Part shown: piece by piece, positions 24,101-36,100 of the stretch
How positions within the stretch are numbered: the stretch's first letter is position 1
How the letters are laid out: each line of letters opens with the position of its first letter
Source of the DNA: Branchiostoma belcheri
Lineage: Eukaryota; Chordata; Leptocardii; Amphioxiformes; Branchiostomatidae
Length of the DNA stretch: 64,000 nt
Assembly: GCF_001625305.1 (NCBI RefSeq)
Contig: NW_017803268.1
Location: 1,841,334 to 1,905,333 of the forward strand
Reading direction: 5' to 3'
Notes under the pieces: model-generated
Told to the model about the DNA's origin: nothing
Seen by the model: the letters and a program-made list of their open reading frames with translations, nothing else
Database searches by the model: none
Translations under genes and position numbers: made by a program

Positions 24101-27100
24101 GCTTCCCTGGCCTCGGCGCCTTCTCCGCGCCTGTATCGTTGTCTTGGTCCTCTGAACCCTTTTTCTGAAGTTCCTCAAACTTATTCTTAAGTTTCCCGGG
24201 TCTAGCCTTCTCCCTTGTCGAGGCGTCGTCTTCGGAAGTTTCTTTCTTCTTTTGAAGTTCGGCAAATTTGTTCTTAAGCTTCCCCAGAGATACCTTGGGC
24301 GAGGTGACTTCCTGTATGGATTCTTTTGTCGTCTCCTCGTCCTGTTCTTCGGCAGGCTGCTCGGCTTGTTTCTCCGTTTCCTGCGTCAACAGGAAGTCGA
24401 GTCAAAATATGCCAATTCGGTAAAAAAAAACTTTTGTAAATACGTTCAATATGATTTTATCTTCTGCATAACCATTATCAAGAACTAACATACGCATGGG
24501 GCTCCTGCACATTCATGGATAAAAATCCCTTGCTTGCTTGGTACAATTCAAGACACTTCTTTACTGTTCATGCTTCCTTTAAGATCACATACTAGTAATT
24601 ATGTTTACACTCAAAGAAATGCAATGTCTTTATGCCCTTCTTCATATAGTCAAAAGTGTCCATGAGAAAAAAAAGGGTTTGTGGTCATTGACACTATAGA
24701 CGCTGGTACATCTGACAGGCAGATTCCACCTCATGCTTTCCTGTAGTTGTCACAGGTCAATCAACGATGCTGAATTGAGACAGGCATGGGCATCCATTCC
24801 ATCAAAGGTCATTCAGAGAAAATGCATTGCTGCGTTTGACTATTAAAATGCATTGTTGTTTTTAGCTATGTGTCTAGAATATAAAACCTCTCGTAATCTT
24901 TCCGCCTCTCTCTCGAGCTCCGCGCGGTCGAATTCTAATCTACTTTTCCGGAGCTCCTCCGCTTTTCTTCTATCCTCCACCTCTTTTCTCTGCCGTAGCG
25001 TGACGTAGTCAGCCTTTAGTTTACCCGGCGTTCTTCTCTCTCGCTTGGTCTCGCGAGTTTCTGCGAGACTTTCCTCTGCCGCTCCTCCCTGGTGTGTACA
25101 GGTTAGCTTCGTCACTTTGTGCGTAATGTCACGCGAAGGAAATAGCGCCTTCGGCGGAACAGTTTTCCGTATTTTTACTACCTGTAATGTCTTGCTTCCA
25201 AACGACACATTTTTGCAGCTCGCCTATCGAAGAGAACAAGGATAAAAGCCATATGCGACGGCTCTGATATCATTAACATGATCTTCTCACGCCAATACAG
25301 GTTAACCTTAGGCAAAACCAGCAACAACATATCTCAGATCTTTTTATATATACGTTACATTTTCATATCTCATTGCTGAAATATTAAGGCAAGCACATAA
25401 TTTGGCTTCAGTGACTTTACTCCCCCCTCAAACATATTAATATTCCTTTCATTCAGTTGCAAAACGATTATAATCTAGCCGACCTCATACTCAGCCTCTC
25501 TTTTGGCCGCTTCTTCTGCCAAGATCTTCTTCTCATCCTCAAGTCTGCGAAGACGTTCTTCCTCTGCCTTTTTGCGAGCCTCCTCTTCCTTCTGACGCTG
25601 CATCACTTCGAATTTCCCGCGAAGACTCCCCCGTTTGGGTGGTGGTATGTCCTCTTTGACTTCCGGTTTATCCTCAGCCTCTTCCTCATTGGCCTGCTGA
25701 AGAGATTAGTCAAGCCAATCAGAGAAGCTCTAGGTTATGACATAGCCCTACCCGCTGATGTGTCGTGTATATGTATGTGCAAACGCATGCATCTGTTTCA
25801 TGAAGAAGCGATGACTGTACTGTACTTGATTCCGTGTCAGAAAGCCTCTGCCAAGGCAAACATCATGGTCATGAGATGCAAAGAAGCAGACAGGACGAAA
25901 CTTGCAGCAACAAGGGAAAAAGAGAAATGGTCAGATGCAAAGCAAGCTTACTCTTTGTATGTACTCTAATCACTCTATCATGTACATACGCATCACACAT
26001 TACAAGGCACCAAAACTGGCCAGGGCGCCACAATTGTGGTCTATGGGGTCTAGGACTATTCCCTTGTAGGCAGACAATCGCAAAAGTAGTTGGCATGCCA
26101 GGAAAAAAACAAACGCGTAGAACAAGACCGTCCGGAGGTATCATTCACCGAAGCTGACTCTTGCTGTGCCTGTTTTTCAAGCTCGCGCTCCTGTGCCAAT
26201 CTGTCGGCCTCCAGTCTCCTCAGTCTCTCCTCTTCAGCCTTCCGTCGACTCTCTTCTTCTCGAACCTTCCTGAGCTCTTCGAACCGACCCTTGACACTGC
26301 CCATGGGTTTTTCGGGCTCGCAACTCAAATCTTCTAACGAACCCGCGAGCTCGTCTTCTTCTTCCTAAGTGTGTGAGATGAGTACGGAAAAGATGCAAAC
26401 AAACATATAGTGGTGTTATGGTTATGGTTATGTGAACATATGCGAGGGTATGGGGGGGGGTCGGGTCGTGAAACAAAACCGTACACAAATTTACGCAAAC
26501 AATGGCATAAAAACATAAACAAGGAGGGGTGATATGAAAGAGGACCAGGATGATCAACAGGGAAAAACGGAACGAAAAGGGGGTTTTACCAAGCAGAAAG
26601 TAAAAATGGGAACAATCAAAAGTCCAAAATATGAGTAAATAAAATACAAAATTTCTTGATTTTTTTTTTAATTTTCGCAAACTCATGCACTGCTGTTTCC
26701 GGAAATTCTAGCCAAAGCCATAGCAAATGATATAAAGAAAAATTAAAAAAAGATTCTCATGCTTAACATAATAAAAGCAAATAATTTTTGTAAAAAAAAA
26801 GGACAGGTGACGAAAACCTCTTTTTTCCTATTCCTCTCTTTCTCGCGTTCCTGCATCATTTTGTCGAACTCGAGTCGACTCAACTGAAGCTCCTGCGCTT
26901 TTCTTTGTGTCTCTGCGGTGCTGTTTTTGATTTGGTGGAGCCTATCTTTGACACTTGGGACGGGCTCACTTATGTCAAGGGAGGGGCTACCTTCGGAGGG
27001 ACTGTCATCATTGTCATCCTGGTGAATGACAGATGGAGGGATGGAGGGACAGAAAAAAGGAAGTGCGCGACGTTAACTACAGCAAGTAAACAAAAAAAAC

Positions 27101-30100
27101 AAGGAAAACACAAATTTATACCGATTTGAGCTGTGATAGCTACAGTGCATTACAAGTAGTACCGGATTTAGTGAGCAAGAAATATTTCTGTTACTGCTTA
27201 TAAGAAACATTTAAGAAAAGACAAACCAAGAAAAAAGACTACACACTCCAAAACATCACATATTACTGGGGTAGAGGAAGGCAACAGTAGAGATCACACC
27301 ACTCAAGTTTTGAAGGAACAAATGACTAGACAAACATTACAAATCTTGGGGAGATTATATATTCTCTTAACATTATTTTTAGGTGGTTATGCACACCAAG
27401 AAAAATCTTAATGATTAGAACAAACAGTGGTTGTGTCATCTTGAAATCATGAATCTTTTCCGGCTGCCTTCAAAACTTGAGTTTGCTGGGAAGATGATGC
27501 GATCACCAAACGTGAAGGAAAAGAAGAGGATGTGATTACATCGCAAGGCACCTCATCCTTTTCCTTGCGCTCTTTCTCTCTCTCCTGCGCTATTTTGTCG
27601 AGCTCAAGTCGGCCGAGACGGATTTCTTGTGTTTTTCTTCTTTCCGCCTCTTCTCTCTTTTTCCTCATCTCCTCAAACCGGTTCTTGACGTCGAGTTTTC
27701 GGGGTTTTGTCGTTTCGTTGGTGTCGTTTACTTCGTTCTCTTCCTCTTTATCCTGCGCATATAATGATGTAATTGTGTGATTAAATCTACACTTTTCTGT
27801 GGGACTTGTTCTACTGCTGCACTTTAAGTTGATTGCCTTCAAGTCAATTCAAGCCTACGTTACTGTAAAAAAAGCTTGCAACCAGTCAAACTGGGCCATC
27901 TAAGGGAAGGAGAGCAAATTTGAATGTTTAATAACTGTGCTCACCATGACATGAGAGGAAAGCATTGTGAAATTAATATTGAGTAAATCTATCAACATTA
28001 TGTTGCAAAATTCATGAAATCATCTTTCCTCTTTTGCCATGTTTCACACTGTTTTGGAGGTATCTGCAATAAAAAGCATTACGTTACCATTAGGTCAGGG
28101 CTATATGGCCTAAGCAATAGATCAAAAAACTAATCTACAAGTTCTGAAGCGCAGTATGGTAAAAATGAGCCACCTTCCCGGTATCCCGTATGAACGTATC
28201 CAGCTTTTTTAGTCGTCTGACTCGTGGTTCAGCCGTGGTTCTGGGTTTGTCCTTTGCTGATGCCGTCAGTGCTTCGAACCGACTTTTCATACTGCCGCAT
28301 GTACCCGGCTGGGGGGCACCGGATTCTCCGTCCGCGTCACTGATAAACGATGACGTCAGGGATGACGTCACGGAAGCACTATCGCCATCTTCCTCCTCGT
28401 CCTGCAATATTCAATATATTTTGACTAAAAGTGGTAGTTTTGAGAAATGTCCAACCGTCGGAACGTTTGGGGAATGGGACTGTGAAATAAAGCAAAGGAC
28501 AATTGCAAACGCACGGGTATCACCTCTACTTGCGAGGTCTTCTTCTCCTGCTCTCGCTGCTGCATCATCTTATCGAACTCTATACGGCTAATCCGTATCT
28601 CCTGTGTCTTACGCCTCGCCTCCTCCTCTCGCCGCTTTCTCAGGTTCTCAAAACGACCTTTCACGTCGCCCCTCGGCCTGTTTCTAAGCGTGATTGTCTC
28701 GCTTGACGTGTAGGTTTTTTCGTCTTCTTCCTGCTGATGGTGGGAATGCCCGTTGATGCCGTTAACCTGTAGGACACCCATACCATTAACGATAAACTGC
28801 TTATTAGACCAACTGCAATACATAATGGGGTACGCCTAAGTACTACAGAAAGGGAAGATAGTAAATGTTGGCTCTAACAGAAGGGAACCTACAGTGCAAC
28901 TAGCGGAAGGAGGGAGGGGTTAACCTGATCAACGTTGACCGTCTCTGATTGGTTCTCTATTGCCTGTTTCTCCATCTGCAGCCGGCTGGTTCTTTCCAGT
29001 TCTAACTGCCGCCGATGCTCCTCGTCTCGAGCTTTCTGCATCTCCTCGTAACGACCCTTAACACTGCCGATCTTTTTGGTGAGTCTGGGGGACATGTCAA
29101 GGCCGTTCTCTTCGGGCTCTTCTTCGACATCTTCTTCCTGAAGCAAGGGACAGAAAGGGGCGGGTCATTTCTACATTCGGAGAACGAAGCACTTCAAAAC
29201 CAACAGAGAGGGCAATGTCCATGAGCACATTCCTTACTTGCTCACTTATCTGAATTACTTTGGCCACCAAGGATAAATTGCTCAACGTACTAGCTATATT
29301 CAAGACACCAAGAGCAGGGAAAAGGCCAAGATTCTAAATCTAAAAGGGGGCAGAAAGCTAACCTCGGCTTTTGAAAACGCAGCCTCAATGGACAGACGAA
29401 GGGACTCAGTTTCAGCCTGAATGCGCTGTTGTCTCTCCTCCTCCATCTGCCGTAACCGTTCCTCTTCTTTGGCTTTTCTCATAGCTTCGAATTTCCCCTT
29501 CACACCTCCGCGTGTGACTGTTGGAATGTCGGTAACCGTTGGCTGGAATCTAGCGCTGCTACTGGCGTCACCATCCGATTCCTACATGGCATGGAAGCTT
29601 GTATTCAGACTAGCTAGAGGTTGAAAAGGCTGATAACTGGTGGATAGACAAGTCATTGGAATGATAATGAAGAGAAAAGTGGCCATCTTTCAGCACGAGT
29701 TGGCAAAGGTCCTTTCGAAGAAGAGTGGTAGATTCGCGAGGTAGAAACTCTCCGAGGTTGTCTCTTGTAGCGCCATCAAAATAGGCACGATTTTTAGATG
29801 CATTTTATGACCCTTACTTCACAAATACATGTGGTTTCTTAGTATCTTAGTGTGTATTTACTATTCAGACTATCAAACTATAAACTATAAAGAAAGAAAA
29901 GAACTACGACGGTTTTGTGTTGAGAGTACATGCGTTTATTCACACTGTGGATGTTCTATACAATTGAGAAATGCTTCCTACTCTACTGATACTCTACTGA
30001 TGATTATGACTCTTTTTAGATAGGTGTCTTTAAGATATCGACAAAAACGGCAATGGCAGCGACAACACAGATGACGTGCAGTTGCAAACAAGAGACAATC

Positions 30101-33100
30101 TCGGGAGAGAGACAGAGTGGACTGGTCTAACATCACAGGAAGCAGACAGTGGCAATAAGTGACAACATACAACAACTACAACAAGGACACAATGGCGGTT
30201 GACAATCATAGCATCAAAGAGGTGTGTACATGTTTGCTATACTACATACATTGTACTTTCTTATTTTGGGTCTTCCATGGTAAAGTTTCTTTGGCTTGTT
30301 GGAGGACACATTTCAATTCCAGGGTATACCTAAAGATACCAATTGCACATAATCTCCTAGAGCGATGGTTTACAACCTTTATGTAAATATCTTGATGAAA
30401 TACGACAAAAGAGAGCCCAAAGATTGAAATGAGAAAATAGAGGATTCGCAGTAAGACAGATGATGCTATGAAGCGAAAGCTTGAGTCAAGTAAAAGAGTT
30501 TGAAGTGGAAGCAATAGAAGACTGCGTAGTGTGTATTTGTGTCTTGCTATAGTCTTTGTATTTACCAATAAGTAACGCGTTGTTCGTTAAACCAAGCGTG
30601 TATCACTTACCTTGTCCCCTGCACGTGTTGCATGTTAATAATAGATAGACATGGATTACGGTGAAATCTTTAACTACATCAACAAATCAGAAAACTGTAC
30701 ATGTAAGAAATAATGTTAACCTTGCCTTGATAACACGGGTTAGATCAATGATGTTGTGATTGTACCATAATCAATTGACTGTTATCATGAAAGTTCATCT
30801 GTGTTGGTAGTAATCATAGTAAAAACGTTAAACTTTATTCCAACACACTATTTACAGGGATCAAATTTTCAGCGACCACTGTCGCCTTCATCAGGATAAT
30901 TAATGACCAATCACTTCACAACGTGATCTCGCGAGAGTTACGGTTTACAAACACGGTTAGGGAGAGTTACGGTTTGATCAATTGCTTACGTCACGTATCA
31001 GTAAAGTCTCGTGTGAATAAGGTCACGTGTTTGTAAACCGTAACTCTCGCGAGATCACGTTGTGAAGTGATTGGTCATTAATTATCCTGATGAAGGCGAC
31101 AGTGGTCGATGAAAATTTGATCCCTGTAAATAGTGTGTTGGAATAAAGTTTAACGTTTTTACTATGATCAATTGACTGTGTTCTCCTAAATGTGTCGTTA
31201 GTAAGTATAGACTATCAATGATTATAATGTACGGTATTGATCAGATCGCTGTGTTGAAATATGTGTAAAGGCAAACATAGACGAGATGAACTCTGTCTAT
31301 AAAGGACTAGGCTCACCGATACCTCCTGCTCTTCCGCCTTGCGTGCAGCCTCCCTCTCCAGCTGTAGCTTGTCCATCTCGATTCTGCGCAGTCGCTCCTC
31401 CTCGGCACGCATGCGCGCCTCCTCCTCCTTCTGTTTCTGGATCTCCTCGAACTTGCCCTTGAGGTCGAATAAGACAGTATTCATTTGTTTATTTGTTTAT
31501 TTTGATTTTTCACAAAGTGAAAGGGAGGGCAAAACAGGTGCATACGCACATTTACAAGTTGCCCTCCCCCATACAAAAAACACATATACAACATCAAAAT
31601 TTACATAGTCAATGACAACAAGTATGGACAAACCCCGTTGTCAAAAGTAGTTCTGGCACAAAGTAGTGCGGCACAGTACTTGAGAAAGCTGCCGAGATTC
31701 TGTCGTGTAGGACAGCGAGGTGAAAACTATGCTGAATTGTAGAGGAATACATCGGGTTTGATACCGTGTAATTTGTTTGTTAGGCCGGGGCGGGGTCGAT
31801 TGGTGCCTGAAAGCGCCAAACAAAAGTGCTTTATGGAAAAACGAGCCGGCAAACTTAAGCTGATTTTCACATATTTTCTAGGGTGTACCCTCAACCCAAA
31901 CATATTAAATTTTTGTAACTTGCTTGTGCACCCTACTATAAATTTCATGGCGTCGAACCTTCTCACTTTGGGCCCCTTAACTATATAAATCCCCATAGGG
32001 TGAAAACTGTGTACGCTACCTTGATGCTGCGCCTCTCCCCGGCCGGCAGGTCGGACGGTGTGACGGGCGGGGCGGCAGACGGAACACCCGTGGGCGTCTC
32101 CATCTTCTCAAACATTTCCTGTGGGAAGCGGAAGAGTACTTATAACTACTAGAATGTTTACCGAAGGAAAACATATTGTTTTTGTTCGGTTTCTTCTTCT
32201 CCAAACAGGGACCTCTGACCTGCTCAACCTGTTCTAATCTGTCACCATGCTCACTGGTGTTGGGTTACATAATGTTGCAATTTTATTGAAGGAGGGATTT
32301 AGACTCCTGTCACCATATATGTGAATGTGTTTCAGTACGAATTAACAGGGCAGACCATATGCGAATGTAAACATAATGCATTTGCTTTGCAAATGTAACC
32401 TTTCTATTTCAAAATTTGTTTCATGTCTTATCAAAGTGTACATGGATTAGTATTGAACTTTGATGTTGTAGATTTGAAAGGAATCAAATTACATTTTGAA
32501 ACTAAGTGACGTTTCAACGTACAGAATATACTTATTGTGCATACAAATATCAAATATCTTTCTTTGCTAAAGAACAACGTTTTTGATACAGTATATCCAC
32601 TTTGAATTATACGGTATATAACAAGTACACCACCTAATTACCTGACATCTTACATAAAAGTACGGGCTATGCCTTTCTTTCGTAAGATATTTCAACCAAC
32701 ACAAATACGCCACTCTTCAGATATGAATACAAGCTAGAAGAACTATCACTACATGTCCTTGTATGGACCACTCTACAGTCTCACCCACCCCATCTCGTGC
32801 TGCGTCACTTGAGTCCGACTGAAAAAGTTCATCACACAAATGTGTTACCATGCATGGGGAAATATTCACATAATCTCGAAAAAGAATGATGAAAGATATT
32901 GTATACATCTCTGAATAGAATACCATCCGTATTTTGGCGTATTACGCACAAAATCATATATAAAAATCAACATTAATCTGGTACAAATAAACTGTACTGA
33001 TTCGTGATGTTGGTATCTTAGAAACAGTTTGCCAATGATGATTAGTTGGGCTGTTTAGAGCTTAAGGACAAGATTCAAATTTATAAAAGAACAGAGAATG

Positions 33101-36100
33101 ATGCAAATGACATCGCGAATTATCAATGCCAAATTTTGATTTGCCTTAGTGTGGAACAGTTGAAAACATGGCCAGAGAAGTGAAGACGTTAGATAAGAAG
33201 ATTCCCGTAAACGTGAATCATTGATTACATAGCATGGATAGCATTTTTAATCATGGTGACGAGTTGGTGGGTGAGACTGCAATGTTTATGTTAAGAATTA
33301 TGTGAGAAGTTAGGCAAGATTTTTCTCTTTCCAAAAGTACCTCCTCCATCTGTTTTGAGATCATGCTCTCCTGTTCCTGTTGCTGAATCTGTCGGTCCAT
33401 CTCAATTCTCCTCTTTCTCTCCTCTTCCGCCCTCCTGCGTTCTTCTTCCTCCTGCGAGTTGATCAGGAAAAAAGTTAACATTCTATTGTACATAGTAAAA
33501 TGTTGAACTTTATTTCAACACAAGGGTTACACAGAGATCAAATTTTCGACATCCACTGCCGCCTTTATCAGGATAATTAATGACCAATCACTTCAAAACG
33601 TAATCTCGCGAGAGTTACGGTTACAGACACGTGACCTTATTCACGCGAGACTTTACGGATATGGATTTGATCTCTTTGTAATCATTGTCTATTGCTGTGT
33701 TCAACATTTTACTATGACCACTACCAACACAGATGAACTTTCAGGATAATTGTATTGTATGATATAGGACATCTAAAATAATCATGTTCCAATTGGTCTT
33801 AAATAATCAGGGAATATTTTACGCTCCATTTCCACGTTTCATCCTTCAATCGCGATCAATCAATCGCGATCAGACGATTTTCCATTTTGTTATTGAAATA
33901 CACATCTTCTCTACACATGCGGTACCGTTAAGTACCAGAAACACAAGAAACGGCTAGCCTGGATGCCAGACCCATAGAACGCTAGGCCCAGAGTTAGCCT
34001 GGATCAGGGCTTAACTGAGGGGGCACGTTAGCCCAGGGGCACGTTAGCCCAGGGGCCGAGGAACTGGCATATCTGTAGGCCCTGGAAACCGTCTGGCACC
34101 CAGGCTACAAGAGAACTGATTTTGAACCTTTTGTTTCTGCATCTCTTCAAACTTCCCCCGCACGCTGCCCCGCATCTTCGGGACGTAACTCTTCGGCGTT
34201 TCCTTCGGCTTCTTCTCTTCTTCCTCCTCGTCTGAGTCCATCAGCTCCTAAAGAATCCAACACTCAAGTCATTAAATGTTGAAGTGGCGCAACTTGTTTC
34301 TAGCTACAACAGAACCTCTGAATTCAACACTGAACAGATGTCAGCAACATGCCCACTGCATTTTCAACTCCGTCTCTAGTCTAAGGAGAAATATGTTCAT
34401 CAGAGCATGCTGGCAAACCTAAAGACATCAAACAGTGTCCAAAGAAATAGCTTAGTAAACACAGTACCATAGAGGTATCTCCACGTCTCTTCATAGACAG
34501 AGTAATAAAGAAGACTATTCACCAATTTCACACTTCCCATATTGCCTAGTAAAGATCACGGATATGACGTAAGAAGGGGATATACGTAATGCGACCGTGC
34601 GAGTAGGAGAGTTTTCGGTAGAAGGTGGAACGATAGAAGGTACGTCATTTTCTCTAATTCCACCAAAAATGCAATAATGGCATGCCCTTTATACTAGATA
34701 AATAATTCAAAACAATAGTTGATCAGTTTGTCGATAGAAATATTACATCGAGGAAGGGGGAGGGGTGGTCTTACGTCATATCCGTGATCTTTACTAGGCA
34801 TTATGGGAAGTGTGAAATTGGTGAATTGGTAAATATGCATACAACTAGTTCTTTGTCGGTCAGTCCTTAACAGAATTGAAAAAGAACCACTCTTACGACA
34901 AGAACCGATTACACAAGCTAAATCAAATCAAGCAAATACATTGACAATTCAAAACAGAAGTTGAATACACGTACTCAAGACATTAAACAAAGACAAAAAA
35001 GTTCAGAAAAGAGTTGCAGGCGACAGTAAACAATAGCGAATGCGACAAAGACCTTAAGGAATTGTTTTCTAAGTGCTGAGTGTTTCTCCCGCTGGTCTCT
35101 CGACTCTCTCTCCTTGCGAACTTCTTCGAATTTCTTGGCCTCCTTCTCTTCCTTCCTGACTCTCATCTGTTCGAATCGCTCCTTTACGTTCACATTGGCG
35201 AACTTAGGAACGTAGGAGGCAGACGTTTCAGACTCCTGCAAGGTTGGAATAACGTTGGGCAAACAATTAAACAAAGGACGCGTTATACAAATAACGACAA
35301 CAAAACAAGACAAAGACTCCAAGAAAAGTAGAAGAAAGAAAGAACACAAAAGATTTTGACACACAAAATAGAAACGTGTATTGGTATATAGTATGTCATG
35401 GCTGTATCAGTACACCTACTGACCCACTTTGAAATACCTTAACATATAGCACTTTTATGAGGCATATATTATTTTGAATACTACTAATACATTGTACAAA
35501 TATGGTTCGCCGTTTGAAGGGGGGTATTGGGTAACCAGTACATTTAGTGTTCAAACGTGTCTTGGTATTTAAAGAAATGTATATATTAAGGCCACACCAA
35601 TTTAATTTGTTGGTTCTTGGATTCGCCTCTTCATTTTTTTTCTGATTTGCAAAAAAAAAAAAAAGATTCTGGTTCTGAATCAACTGAAATATTTTGTCCC
35701 CAACAGTTGAGGAAAGTCCTTTTCTTTCTACTTCTTACAGTTTTTCCATTTATCAATACGGTGGTTTGATTAAAAGTTCAAAATTCATTGTTTAAATATT
35801 AACCCAGCCTTTTTTGTTGACTTCATGGCTCCTATCGTAGCGTTTGGGGCTATAATAGGATGCCTAAACCTGTTTTTTTTCGCCATGTCGCTTCATATTT
35901 TTTTCTGAAAACATCCGAGAACCAACAAATTAAATTGGTGTTGCCTAATGGCAGGTGATAGACACAGCCATGACTAACGTTGAAATCTGACGTTACTGAC
36001 ATTTTACTACACGGTACTGTGACGTTACCTTCTTGGGCTGATGGACAACCTTAGCAGCAGAACGGGGCAACTGAACCTTGGTAAGACCAGGTACGATCGG

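Noticed and set aside
16769-29624. Ser/Leu-rich plus-strand frames opposite the nexilin exons
   Set aside because: Shadows of Glu/Lys-rich exons on the other strand (GAG/AAG read as CTC/CTT); exon borders and phases fit only the minus strand.
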